Assembly: GCA_003612585.1 (NCBI GenBank)
Contig: RAZH01000003.1
Span: 164,968 to 228,967, forward strand
DNA: 64,000 nt
Reading direction: 5' to 3'
DNA from: a bacterium 1XD42-54
GTDB taxonomy: Bacteria; Bacillota; Clostridia; Lachnospirales; Lachnospiraceae
In this document: positions 1 to 8,324 of the stretch, piece by piece
Position numbering within the stretch: the stretch's first letter is position 1
Layout: every line of letters starts with the position of its first letter
Notes under the pieces: generated by a model
What the model saw: the letters and a program-made list of their open reading frames with translations, nothing else
Told to the model about the DNA's origin: nothing
Database searches by the model: none
Position numbers and translations under genes: made by a program

Positions 1-662
1 AGCGGCTCGGACTTGTCAAAAAAGGCTGTTATGCGATTGCCTATAACGGCTCCCAGATCTACGATATCTATCATAAAAAAACTATATATGGAAGAACGCT
101 TTCCCGCGAGCTTGCCGCGCCAATCTTTGCGGAAGCTGCGAAACGCCAGCTTTATATCCAAACCTATAACGCCTCACATATTTTAACGGAGCACGACGGT
201 CCGGAACTACAGCATTATACAAAAACAATTTTGATTCCATACCATATTATAGAAAACATCAGCGATGCTCTGACAGAAGATCCCTATAAGTTAATCGCCA
301 TAGATCTGAATAACCACCAAAAGCTTCTCGATTTTCAAAAAGAGGTGCTTTCCAAATACGAAGGAACGCTGGACACCTTCTTTTCTGATGATGCTTTTCT
401 CGAGATAGTACCCACTGGGATATCCAAGGGTTTTGCCGTTCGCTGGATGTGTGATTATCTCGGAATTCCATTGGAGAATTCAGTTGCTGCCGGCGATGCA
501 CAAAACGATATCTCTATGATCGAAGCCGCCTGTGTAGGCGCTGTCATGTGCAATGCCTTCCCTGGTATTGCGGAGCATGGGAATTACATTACAAAAGCAG
601 ACAACAACCATGACGGTGTAGCAGAAATCATTCACCGCTTTATTTTAAAAGACACGCATTAA
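1..662 (+). CDS. HAD-superfamily (Cof-type) phosphatase, 5' end outside window
   Basis: The open frame runs in from the left edge (frame 3), so the ORF track start at 231 is internal. The visible part holds an NGSQIYD stretch like the NGA/NGS region of Cof-type HAD phosphatases. Near the C-terminus is GDAQNDISM, matching HAD motif IV (GDxxND), where the acidic residues bind Mg2+. Cof-type enzymes are cytoplasmic phosphatases of sugar phosphates or flavin/PLP-type phosphates; the substrate cannot be told. The N-terminal DxD nucleophile motif lies outside the window. An intrinsic terminator follows the stop directly. The family is fairly certain, the substrate is not. Confidence 0.85.
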   Translation, partial: RLGLVKKGCYAIAYNGSQIYDIYHKKTIYGRTLSRELAAPIFAEAAKRQLYIQTYNASHILTEHDGPELQHYTKTILIPYHIIENISDALTEDPYKLIAIDLNNHQKLLDFQKEVLSKYEGTLDTFFSDDAFLEIVPTGISKGFAVRWMCDYLGIPLENSVAAGDAQNDISMIEAACVGAVMCNAFPGIAEHGNYITKADNNHDGVAEIIHRFILKDTH

Positions 663-706
663 AAAAGAGCTACCGCATACTTCGATTTGTGCGGTAGCTC
701 TTTTTT
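661..706 (+). terminator. Intrinsic terminator after the HAD gene
   Basis: An 11-bp perfect stem (GAGCTACCGCA / TGCGGTAGCTC) with a 12-nt loop is followed by six T. Six A precede the stem, so it could also stop transcripts arriving from the right. Confidence 0.9.
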
Positions 707-751
707 CTACGCTAGCATCATCTGAGAATCTTCTCTATTAATGTCGCTTCG

Positions 752-808
752 ATTAATAAGTCTTTCTTCTAATAATGAGTTTTTCTTCTATTAACGAGCC
801 TTTCTTCT
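752..808. repeat. Three tandem 19-bp units copying the 3' end of the surface-protein gene
   Basis: Three adjacent 19-nt units (752-770, 771-789, 790-808) differ at only a few positions from the common form ATTAAnnAGnCTTTCTTCT. The rightmost unit contains the stop codon and last codons of the surface-protein gene (minus strand); the other two lie just after the stop. This looks like a local duplication of the gene's 3' tail. Confidence 0.8.
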
Positions 809-3800
809 CTTCAGGAATACAACCAGAAGAATGATAAACAACAGACAGGAAACTGCTGCAATCGCAACTACGATTCCGATTGGCGTCTCGTCGCCAGTCG
901 CAACACCTGCTGCCTTCGGAATTACTTTAAAAGTAACAGATTTTGTATCTGTTGTGCCATCAGCTGCCCAGTTGCTTCCATCAAAGATTTCTTTGTTGTA
1001 AGTCACCTTTAATGTATATTCCCCTGTCGCTTTAATCGTCATAGAAGTCGTATACGGAGAACCATCCCATGATCCCGTTACATTGCCGATCTGATAACCG
1101 CTCGGACGATAACGGTAATCACCCGGGTTCGGATTTGTATTTCCCATACCTGCACCGGAAGCTGTAAACTTGATGGATGCGCCGGTATAGTATTCACCGC
1201 CTGCCACAAGTTCCAGGATCTGATTGTTGTCCGGGGACGGACCATCCTTATACGTTGCCTTTGCTGTTACGTCACTTGCCGGCATCTCAAACGTGGTTTT
1301 CCATCTGGATGCATTTTCAAATTCAACATTACCGCTCGTGGCAACCCACTTATCAAACTCTTTACCACTTGCCGGATAATTGGAGCTGACCGTAGCCTTA
1401 TCTCCCATGTAGAAATATTTCTGGCTTCCGGTTCCATTTTCAACCGTCAGACGGTACTCTTTATATTTGTAATTTGCACTTACTGTAACGTCTGCCATCG
1501 GCATTGCAAAGGTTGTGGTTGCACTTGAAGCATTCGCCAGAGTCGCATTTCCGGAATCTACTTTCCAGTAATCAAATTCCATGCCCTTCGGCGCTTTGTC
1601 TGCGGTAATCGTAACATTGGTGCCACTGACTGCAGTCGTATAATTTGCAGAACCGTCATTGACTTTCACGTTATACTGAATTCCCTCATACTGTGCCTGG
1701 AAATTCAAGCTCTGGTTAATCGAAGCCAGGGTAAGTGACGAACTCTTCGCATCAAGTCCAAGCACAGCCGGATCAATCTCGGTTCCCTGTGCATCCCGGA
1801 TTATCCATCCTGTAAATGCCTGACCTGCCGGATTCGGATTTGCATTAATCAAAACTTCTTTATTAGCCTTTACAATATACTTGCTCGGATCTGCAGGATC
1901 ATGCTGAGACTCCTCGCTTACCAGTGTACCATTTGCCACCAATACGGTATAAGTAATATCTGAATATGTCGCGGTAATTGTCACCGGTCCACCCGGCATA
2001 TTAAATGTTGCCTTTGTACCAGTTGTTGTAAACTCCACATCCTTAATACCATTTGCACCGTCATCCCACTGTGCAACCCAGCCTGCAAACTGTTTTCCTG
2101 CCGGAACAGTACTTGCATCAAGCTCGATCTCCACAGCTGTGCCAACCGCATAAACACCTGTGTCTGATACCGGCGAAACTACTTTTCCGCCCGTTATTGT
2201 AATCGTGGTACTTGGCGCCGGGTCCGCATACTCTGCTTTAACGACTACGCCTTCCTCCGGCATGATAAAGGTAGCTGTCGTCTGGTTCGGGTCTGACATC
2301 TGAACATCTGCGCTGCTCGTCTCCCAGTTCTGGAATTCCAATCCTTCTTCGCCTTCAGCCTGAACAGTAACGGTATCTCCAGCTTTATAAAAACCGCTTC
2401 CCGTTCCGTTTTCAACGACAACTTCATATGTCTCATCATCAAGCTGCGGTGTCTCAGTAACAGCTTCTGTTTCCGTCTCAGTTGACTGTGTTTCCGGGCT
2501 TACTGTCTGTGCTTCTGTCTCAGGTGCCTGTGTTTCCGGGCTTACCGTCTGTTCTTCTGTCTCAGGTGCCTGTGTCTCCGGACTTACCGTCTGTGCTTCT
2601 GTCTCAGGTGCCTGTGTCTCCGGACTTACTGTCTGCTCCTCTGTCTCAGGTGCCTGCGTCTCCGGGCTTACTGTCTGCTCCTCTGTCTCAGGTGCCTGCG
2701 TCTCCGGAATTGCTGTCTGCTCTTCTGTTTCAGAACTTTCCGTCTCAGATACTTTAGTTGCATATGTGGCAGAAACAGTCACATCATTCTTTGGCATAAT
2801 AAATGTTGTCGTCTCTGACATAGGGTTCGTAAAAATGGAATCATTCCCGTCACCTGAGATCCAGCCTGTAAACTCCTGACCTTCCTCAGCTGCATTCGCT
2901 GTAACAGACACTTCTGTACCCTCTGTAAACCTGAGTGTACCGATTTCATCTCTCACGCCTGTTGTCTCATCATCCACTGAACCATTATTCACCATCACTG
3001 CATAATAGTCTACTGCTGCCGATGTCTCCGGTTCTGTTTCTGTCGCTGCTTCTGTCTGATCTGTATACGTATCAACCGGTGTATCTGCTCCAAGTGTAAT
3101 ATTCGGGTCCGTCCACTCATTCGCTGCCCCTATAGGCTCTCCTACAGGTGCTTCCGTTGCTGCCTCTGTCGGCTCTTCCACTGGCGCTTCTGTCGACACT
3201 TCGACCGGTGCTTCTGTCGGCTCTTCCACCGGTGCTTCTGTTGGCGCCTCTGTCGGCTCTTCTACTGAAACAGCTCCATAAGTCGCGGTAACTGTAGTCT
3301 TATGTTCCGGCATAGTGATCGTTGTCTCAGCGCTGGAAGCATCCGCAAAAGATACGTCCTCTGAAATCCAGCCTGTAAAGACCATGCCTTCTTCCGGTTC
3401 TGCCGCCTTGATTCTAATGATGTCATCTTTCTCATAGCATGCCACATCTTTGGAATCTGTGTCTTTATGATATTTGGATTCATCCGTGCCGTCGTCAAGG
3501 GCTGCAGTACCATTTTCCACTACCAGTACGTACCCTGCTTCTGTCAGTACAATCTCCGTATCTGACACAGACGCACTGTAAACGATTCCGCTGTCTGTAT
3601 TTGTCCAGCTGCCCGGATTCTCCGCTGATACATCGATTCCGTCCATCATCACAGGAAGCCATGCATTGACCAGCGAATCTTCCGGGAATAAAAGCTTCCC
3701 ATCCACTTCAGCCGCCTCAATCTGTACCTCCGCCAGCGCCTGCGATACCGGCAGGCATACCAGCAGACATGCCAGCATAACGCCTATGAAACCTTTTTGT

Positions 3801-3811
3801 CTTTTCTTCAT
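791..3811 (-). CDS. Large secreted surface protein with InlB-B-like repeats and a Glu/Thr/Pro linker
   Basis: The protein has about 1006 residues from the ATG at 3811, chosen because GGGAGGAAGG precedes it; the longer ORF start lacks such a site. It starts with a signal peptide (MKKRQKGF, hydrophobic stretch, ALA). Then come about seven modules of roughly 70 residues that begin like VENG(T/S) and end in TFxMP...VTxxATY, the pattern of divergent InlB B-repeats. Two low-complexity linkers separate them: a short PTEAPVEE region and six 14-residue PETQAPETEEQTVS units. The C-terminus has GVATGDETPIG, a membrane segment and a KRRKAR tail. That layout resembles sortase substrates, but no clear LPXTG is present. 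It is probably anchored outside the cell as an adhesin or stalk. It is transcribed alone from its own promoter. Confidence 0.85.
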   Translation of the reverse strand: MKKRQKGFIGVMLACLLVCLPVSQALAEVQIEAAEVDGKLLFPEDSLVNAWLPVMMDGIDVSAENPGSWTNTDSGIVYSASVSDTEIVLTEAGYVLVVENGTAALDDGTDESKYHKDTDSKDVACYEKDDIIRIKAAEPEEGMVFTGWISEDVSFADASSAETTITMPEHKTTVTATYGAVSVEEPTEAPTEAPVEEPTEAPVEVSTEAPVEEPTEAATEAPVGEPIGAANEWTDPNITLGADTPVDTYTDQTEAATETEPETSAAVDYYAVMVNNGSVDDETTGVRDEIGTLRFTEGTEVSVTANAAEEGQEFTGWISGDGNDSIFTNPMSETTTFIMPKNDVTVSATYATKVSETESSETEEQTAIPETQAPETEEQTVSPETQAPETEEQTVSPETQAPETEAQTVSPETQAPETEEQTVSPETQAPETEAQTVSPETQSTETETEAVTETPQLDDETYEVVVENGTGSGFYKAGDTVTVQAEGEEGLEFQNWETSSADVQMSDPNQTTATFIMPEEGVVVKAEYADPAPSTTITITGGKVVSPVSDTGVYAVGTAVEIELDASTVPAGKQFAGWVAQWDDGANGIKDVEFTTTGTKATFNMPGGPVTITATYSDITYTVLVANGTLVSEESQHDPADPSKYIVKANKEVLINANPNPAGQAFTGWIIRDAQGTEIDPAVLGLDAKSSSLTLASINQSLNFQAQYEGIQYNVKVNDGSANYTTAVSGTNVTITADKAPKGMEFDYWKVDSGNATLANASSATTTFAMPMADVTVSANYKYKEYRLTVENGTGSQKYFYMGDKATVSSNYPASGKEFDKWVATSGNVEFENASRWKTTFEMPASDVTAKATYKDGPSPDNNQILELVAGGEYYTGASIKFTASGAGMGNTNPNPGDYRYRPSGYQIGNVTGSWDGSPYTTSMTIKATGEYTLKVTYNKEIFDGSNWAADGTTDTKSVTFKVIPKAAGVATGDETPIGIVVAIAAVSCLLFIILLVVFLKRRKAR
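2478..2729. repeat. Six 42-bp tandem repeats inside the surface-protein gene
   Basis: The string TCAGGTGCCTG recurs exactly every 42 nt at 2520, 2562, 2604, 2646 and 2688, with a decayed copy at 2478. Each unit encodes 14 residues (ETEEQTVSPETQAP with E/A variation). The period keeps the frame, so copy number can change without breaking the protein. Confidence 0.9.
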
Positions 3812-3907
3812 AATTACCCTTCCTCCCGTCTCCCTTTTCAAATATTTGTTTCGTCGCAGATGTCTGTATTTTTATCATCTGTGCACGTGAACGTTTTGGA
3901 TATCGTG

Positions 3908-3935
3908 ATTATAGCACAGGCGGAAATAAAAGCAA
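3908..3935 (-). promoter_or_regulatory. Promoter of the surface-protein gene
   Basis: On the minus strand TTGCTT, a 16-nt spacer and TATAAT, with TG one base upstream of the -10 (extended -10). The expected 5' leader is about 90 nt. The 3936-4032 stretch up to the rnpB terminator shows nothing else. Confidence 0.75.
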
Positions 3936-4032
3936 AGGATGGTTTCCCGTATGTTTTCTTAAGACTTTTCTAAGAACCTCATTCCGCCGCATGTTCTATC
4001 ACATTTCCTTCAAAATTCACGATTTTTAAGTC

Positions 4033-4093
4033 AAAAAGAACCCCGCATAAAATATTCTTCCCCTGAAAAAATACCTTAAGCGGGATTCTTTTT
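4033..4093 (-). terminator. Terminator of rnpB
   Basis: On the minus strand AAGAATCCCGC pairs with GCGGGGTTCTT across a loop of about 35 nt, then five T. It starts right after the 3' end of the RNase P RNA. Confidence 0.75.
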
Positions 4094-4473
4094 ATAAGCA
4101 GGACGATAAGCCGGGTTATGTCGTGAATGGTCATCTATCCAGACCTGCCGTTGCCGGCAGGTTCCAGCAACCTACCTGAAGCTGACGGGCCGCCATATGC
4201 TTCGTTTCGGTCTTGCTTCGGATGGGGTTTACATATGCCCCTCCCGTTACCGGGAGGGCGGTAGTCTCTTACACTGCCCTTCCACCCTTACCGGAGCCGC
4301 TTGCATGTTCCGTAAAACAGAATCCACAGCACTGCACCGGCGGTTCATTTCTGTTGCACTATCCTTAGAGTCGCCTCCACCGGACGTTATCCGGCATCCC
4401 TGCCCTGTGAAGCCCGGACTTTCCTCGTCTGGCACCTTTCGGCCTGCCAGCCGCGACCATTTATCCTACTTAC
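4094..4473 (-). ncRNA. rnpB: RNase P RNA, type A
   Basis: The catalytic RNA of ribonuclease P, which matures tRNA 5' ends. The minus strand shows the universal core: GAGGAAAGTCCGGGCT near the 5' side, and GGTAGGTTGCT, GATAGATGACCA and AACCCGGCTTAT near the 3' side. The ends AAGTAGGA and TCCTGCTT pair as helix P1 and set the gene limits. The ORFs the track reports here on both strands are artefacts of a GC-rich RNA gene. A good promoter lies directly upstream and a terminator directly downstream. Confidence 0.96.
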
Positions 4474-4479
4474 AGTGGC

Positions 4480-4508
4480 ATTCTACCACATCTTTTTTTA
4501 CTTTGCAA
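4480..4508 (-). promoter_or_regulatory. Promoter of rnpB
   Basis: On the minus strand TTGCAA, a 17-nt spacer and TAGAAT, placing the start about 7 nt before helix P1. Confidence 0.8.
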
Positions 4509-4537
4509 ACTTTTCTATCGTGAAATATGTCACTCTT

Positions 4538-4903
4538 TTATCTCTGTATGCATGCAACAGCTGCTTCCCACTCTTTCTCTTTAAAACCTACCAGTACACA
4601 ATCCTGCGTAACCAGAATCGGGCGTTTCACTAACATCCCGTCCGTAGCCAGCAAATCCAGTTTTTCATCATCCGTCATGGACGGGAGGCGGTCCTTCAAC
4701 TTCATTTCTTTATACAAAATCCCGCTCGTATTAAAAAAACGTTTCAGTTCCAGACCACTTTTTTCATACCAGGCAGCAAGCTCCTCCTTGGATGGATTTT
4801 CCTGTTTGATATCCCTCAAATCATATGGTACCTTCTGTTCCTTCAACCAGTTTTCTGCTTTTTTACAGGTGCTACATTTCGGATAACATACAAATAAATT
4901 CAT
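4538..4903 (-). CDS. ArsC/Spx-family thioredoxin-fold protein
   Basis: A protein of about 121 residues beginning MNLFVCYPKCSTCKKAENWL. A CxxC lies at the tip of the first strand-helix unit, as in Spx and in YffB/ArsC-like proteins. KRPILVTQD in the C-terminal half matches the conserved (R/K)P-I segment of the family. Members are either arsenate-reductase-like thiol proteins or regulators such as Spx that bind RNA polymerase; the sequence does not decide. The ATG at 4903 is preferred because the fold starts there; a GTG at 4909 is also possible, with AAAGGA upstream. It lies 18 bp after the kinase fusion gene and probably shares its transcript. Confidence 0.8.
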   Translation of the reverse strand: MNLFVCYPKCSTCKKAENWLKEQKVPYDLRDIKQENPSKEELAAWYEKSGLELKRFFNTSGILYKEMKLKDRLPSMTDDEKLDLLATDGMLVKRPILVTQDCVLVGFKEKEWEAAVACIQR

Positions 4904-4921
4904 TTTCACATTTGTCCTTTC

Positions 4922-6592
4922 TTACAGATCAAAACATCCTCCGCCTATAAACTCCCGAATCAGTGAATTATTCGGTATACTGTCGCTCGGTATCGGCAAA
5001 AAATAATCCAGAAATTTCAGCAGTCGTTTCGCTTCCTCATATTCTTTTTCCTCCGGGCTCACAGAAAACAGCAGCGGTTCCGCATACTGTTTTAAAACTG
5101 CCAGTTCATAAATCAAAGCTGAATTAAACATAATATCAGCCTCTTCCTGATACGGAAAAATATAGTTTTCTTCACCGCGGCGCACAGATGGCCACATTTC
5201 TATGGTTCGCCTTGCATCCGCTCCTCTTGTTCTTGCATCGCGCACAATCCGTCGCAGCAGCCTGCCGTCTGTCGTTGGGATGCGATTGTGCTCGTCAATG
5301 TTCAGCTGAGTGAGGGCACTGATATATATTTTAAATTTACTCGCTTTCGGCAGACGGTTTGTTAACCGGTCATTCAGACAGTGTATTCCCTCAATCAGCA
5401 AGATGTCGTTTTTCCCCAGTTTTTTATACTTTCCTTTATACTCCCGCTTTCCTGTTTTGAAATTAAAGCTTGGGAGCTCTACCGTCTTTCCTGCCAGCAG
5501 ATCTTCCATATCCTGATTCAGCTGCAAAATATCAATTGCTTCCAAACGCTCAAAATCCGGCTTGCCCTCTTCATCAAGCGGTGTCTTTTCCCTGTTTACA
5601 AAATAATCATCCGCTGCAATCGGATGCGGATGTAAACCATATACGGAGAGCTGCGTGGAAAGGCGGTGGGAAAAAGTTGTTTTTCCTGAAGAAGACGGCC
5701 CGGCAATCAATACGATCTTTTTTTCCGGAGAAGCCGCAATCTGAGCTGCCATCTCCGCAATCTTTTTCTCGTGATATGCCTCCTGAATCATAATCAAATC
5801 CTTGACCTTATTGTGCACAATATAATGGTTCAATGCACCGACTGTCGGAATTCCAAGCCGCGCTCCCCATTCCATGGATTCTTTCTGTACATGGAAAATC
5901 TTTAAGTCCGGTTTAAAAACAGGAAGCTTTTCCGGTTCATAACCGGACGGAAACAGCAGCACAAATCCGTCTAAAAACAGCTTCAGGTCAAAATGTTTCA
6001 GATAGGAGGTGTCCGGAAGCATATACCCATAAAAATAATCTTCAAACTTCTCCAGGCTGTAGAGATTAACCTTTGACGCCCGGCGATAGCGAAGCAGTTC
6101 GCTCTTATCATACATCCGGTACTCATTGAATTTCCGACGGGCCTCATATGTATTCTCCGTCTTTTTTTCAATTGGAAGCGCTGCTTTTGCGAGCTCCTGC
6201 ATGCTGTTTTTTACCTGGTCGAGAAATTCCTGCGTAAGCTTTACTTTTCCCTGCATCGTGCAGTAATAGCCGCCGTTTACTGCAAAATGAACGCCTACGC
6301 GATCAATCAGACTGTTATCACCAACCGTATGATAGATCGCTTTCAACATCATCAGAACCAGACTTCTCGCATACGTACTGTGCCCTGCCTTACTCTCCGT
6401 GGTTAAAAATTCCAGATGACATCCATCCGGCACTGTCTTGTGAAGCTCCCGAAGCCTGCCGTCACATCGTGCAAGTACAATCGGATATTTTTTATCCCTC
6501 TGATGCTGCCGAGCAATATCCAGATAACATACGCCATCTTCATAAACTTCCTGCACGTTATTTATCCAAACGGTAATTTTGCCGTTCTCCAT
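4922..6592 (-). CDS. Nucleoside (uridine-type) kinase with N-terminal TGS and ThrRS-like second domain
   Basis: About 556 residues from the ATG at 6592, which follows AGGGGGAGT. Residues 1-60 look like a TGS domain and the next 130 like the additional domain of threonyl-tRNA synthetase. From about residue 280 comes a P-loop kinase, with GPSSSGKTTFSHRLS as Walker A and later LLIEGIHCLNDRLT, typical of uridine kinase/phosphoribulokinase-type folds. This fusion is widespread in Firmicutes and is usually called a nucleoside kinase or uridine kinase; the role of the TGS part is not established. The protein is cytoplasmic. The Nif3-like gene ends 32 bp upstream, so a shared transcript is likely. 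Confidence 0.85.
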   Translation of the reverse strand: MENGKITVWINNVQEVYEDGVCYLDIARQHQRDKKYPIVLARCDGRLRELHKTVPDGCHLEFLTTESKAGHSTYARSLVLMMLKAIYHTVGDNSLIDRVGVHFAVNGGYYCTMQGKVKLTQEFLDQVKNSMQELAKAALPIEKKTENTYEARRKFNEYRMYDKSELLRYRRASKVNLYSLEKFEDYFYGYMLPDTSYLKHFDLKLFLDGFVLLFPSGYEPEKLPVFKPDLKIFHVQKESMEWGARLGIPTVGALNHYIVHNKVKDLIMIQEAYHEKKIAEMAAQIAASPEKKIVLIAGPSSSGKTTFSHRLSTQLSVYGLHPHPIAADDYFVNREKTPLDEEGKPDFERLEAIDILQLNQDMEDLLAGKTVELPSFNFKTGKREYKGKYKKLGKNDILLIEGIHCLNDRLTNRLPKASKFKIYISALTQLNIDEHNRIPTTDGRLLRRIVRDARTRGADARRTIEMWPSVRRGEENYIFPYQEEADIMFNSALIYELAVLKQYAEPLLFSVSPEEKEYEEAKRLLKFLDYFLPIPSDSIPNNSLIREFIGGGCFDL

Positions 6593-6623
6593 GATACTCC
6601 CCCTCTTCTCAACAAACAATCCG

Positions 6624-7409
6624 TCAAACTACGATAAATGGTTCTCTTTCTTTTACTTCTTTGATCTTCAGATCCGGAAATGCCTCCCGCAATTCTTGCG
6701 CCATCTCAGGAACAAAAATATGTTCAATACCATAATGTCCCGCATCAATAACCGCCATTCCCTGATCCACTGCATCGAGACCGTCGTGATGGCCGATGTC
6801 TCCAGTCACCAGAAGATCCGCATTCGCCGCCAGCGCCGAACCGATCATACTTTTCCCAGAACCCGGTGATACTGCGACGCGTTTGATATCTTTATCCGGA
6901 CTTCCGAACAGCCTTACAGATTTTAATCCGAACGCTTTTTTGACATATTCGCAGTACGCTCCTGCCGTCATCTTCCCGGAAGCAATTCCAACGCTGCCGA
7001 TTCCGTAAACGCTTCCGTCATCCCGGATTCCTGTTATTTCCAGAATCTGTGTCTTTTTTAATTTAAGCGCTTTTTCCGCCAGCTCCGTCATCTTCAGAAC
7101 GTCATAATTCGTATGTATTGCATAGTGTGCAATACCATTTTCCACCATGGCAAGAATTTTCCGCCCTTGAAAATTTCCATCTGTGATATTCCTGATTCCT
7201 GAAAGCAAAAGCGGGTGATGGGTTACCAGAAGATCTGCTTCCCAGGAAATACATTCCTGAATCACATGGTCTGTCGCATCCAGCGCTATCATTACTTTTT
7301 TAACCGTATGGGAACTCTTTCCAACCTGAAGCCCTGGATTATCCCAGTTCATCGCATAAATTGACGGATAACGCTCTGCAAGTCTGTCAATTATTTTTTC
7401 CATTTTCAT
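6624..7409 (-). CDS. Nif3-like dinuclear metal centre protein
   Basis: 261 residues with the Nif3/YqfO hallmarks: LLVTHHPLLLSGIRNIT in the N-terminal half and VIDAGHYGIEHIF near the end, whose His and Glu bind two metal ions. It lacks the PII-like insert of longer YqfO forms. These proteins form cytoplasmic hexameric rings. They are sometimes labelled GTP cyclohydrolase 1 type 2, but the physiological reaction is unclear. In Firmicutes the gene commonly follows trmK and the housekeeping sigma gene, as here. GGAG lies 9 nt before the ATG. Confidence 0.9.
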   Translation of the reverse strand: MKMEKIIDRLAERYPSIYAMNWDNPGLQVGKSSHTVKKVMIALDATDHVIQECISWEADLLVTHHPLLLSGIRNITDGNFQGRKILAMVENGIAHYAIHTNYDVLKMTELAEKALKLKKTQILEITGIRDDGSVYGIGSVGIASGKMTAGAYCEYVKKAFGLKSVRLFGSPDKDIKRVAVSPGSGKSMIGSALAANADLLVTGDIGHHDGLDAVDQGMAVIDAGHYGIEHIFVPEMAQELREAFPDLKIKEVKEREPFIVV

Positions 7410-7412
7410 ATT

Positions 7413-7529
7413 TTATGTCTCCTTATTTGTGTCTCCTGTGTTTTCTTTTTGTGTCTCCTTTTTATGTCGCTTTATTTCCTGTAAATCCTCTGCAACACTT
7501 TCAATCAGGGAACCAGCTTCTCCTTCCAT
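7413..7529 (-). CDS. Possible 38-residue ORF between trmK and the Nif3 gene
   Basis: An ATG-to-TAA frame too short for the track reads MEGEAGSLIESVAEDLQEIK and continues with a very Lys/Glu/Thr-rich tail. The tail comes from three GGAGACA-type repeats, which also act as the ribosome site for the next gene. No good Shine-Dalgarno is placed before the ATG. It may be translated, or only a spacer that happens to be open. No family is recognised. Confidence 0.25.
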   Translation of the reverse strand: MEGEAGSLIESVAEDLQEIKRHKKETQKENTGDTNKET

Positions 7530-7552
7530 AAAAATGCTGTGCTCTTTTCCTC

Positions 7553-8275
7553 TTATAAACTGGTAGCTTCTGTGTAAAGTGCCAGCACTTCCTCAATCAA
7601 CTCCACGGTTTCTGCAACCTCCTGCCGCCTGCGGGAAGCCCCCTCTCCTGATTGCCCGGCAAGCGCATCCTGTATCCGCCGATTCATCTGTCTTTCGCCC
7701 AGCAGAAACTCCTTCAAAACCGGGTGGCGAGCCTTTATGAGCAACGGACCAAATCTCAGCTGTGCCTCTGTCAACGGCGATGCCAGAACGTCCGTCTTCT
7801 CTCTTCGCACAGCCCGCAACATAGGATAAAACTTCTGTTCCTCACAGAGCATCTCCTCACTGACAATCTGCCAGCCCTCCTTTTCAATATATGCACGGAC
7901 AGCTCGAATATCTGACTGCGGCTGTAAAATCAGCTCTCTGCAACCCACAAGCTTTTCCCTGCCTTCTTCTAAAATACGCACCATAAGCGGGCCTCCCATG
8001 CCCGCAATTACAATACTTTCAGCCTCCCCACAGCGCAATGCGGCCAGCCCGTCAGAAAGCCTCGTCTCAATGACTGCTTCCAGGCCCGCCTCCTGAATAT
8101 GTCTCTGTGCTTTTCCCAGCGGCCCTCTGTTCACATCCATGGCGAGCGCACAGGGAATCTTTTTATTTGACACGAGATAAATCGGTATGTACGCGTGGTC
8201 GGTCCCAATATCCGCAAGGATACTGCCGGAAGTTACCATACCGGCAACCGTCCTCAGCCTTTTTGAAATTTGCAT
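7553..8275 (-). CDS. trmK: tRNA (adenine(22)-N1)-methyltransferase
   Basis: About 240 residues from the ATG at 8275, chosen because AAAGGAGG lies 7 nt before it; the longer ORF would overlap the end of rpoD. The class I methyltransferase signature is visible as ILADIGTDHAYIPIYL (SAM binding) and IVIAGMGGPLM. The family methylates N1 of A22 in tRNA in the cytoplasm. Its place directly after the sigma-A gene is the classic Firmicute arrangement and supports the call. Confidence 0.9.
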   Translation of the reverse strand: MQISKRLRTVAGMVTSGSILADIGTDHAYIPIYLVSNKKIPCALAMDVNRGPLGKAQRHIQEAGLEAVIETRLSDGLAALRCGEAESIVIAGMGGPLMVRILEEGREKLVGCRELILQPQSDIRAVRAYIEKEGWQIVSEEMLCEEQKFYPMLRAVRREKTDVLASPLTEAQLRFGPLLIKARHPVLKEFLLGERQMNRRIQDALAGQSGEGASRRRQEVAETVELIEEVLALYTEATSL

Positions 8276-8324
8276 ATGATAACCTCCTTTTTTAACGAAA
8301 ACGTATCCTGTCACCAAATTATTT

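Noticed and set aside
2478-2729. Regularly spaced repeats that could suggest a CRISPR array
   Set aside because: The 42-bp units are contiguous and code in frame; there are no unique spacers and no cas genes.
2482-2757. 91-residue repetitive ORF on the plus strand
   Set aside because: It is the antisense reading of the 42-bp repeats in the surface-protein gene and has no ribosome site.
4197-4523. ORFs of 108 and 62 residues on both strands at 4.2-4.5 kb
   Set aside because: They lie within the RNase P RNA, which is certain from its conserved core.
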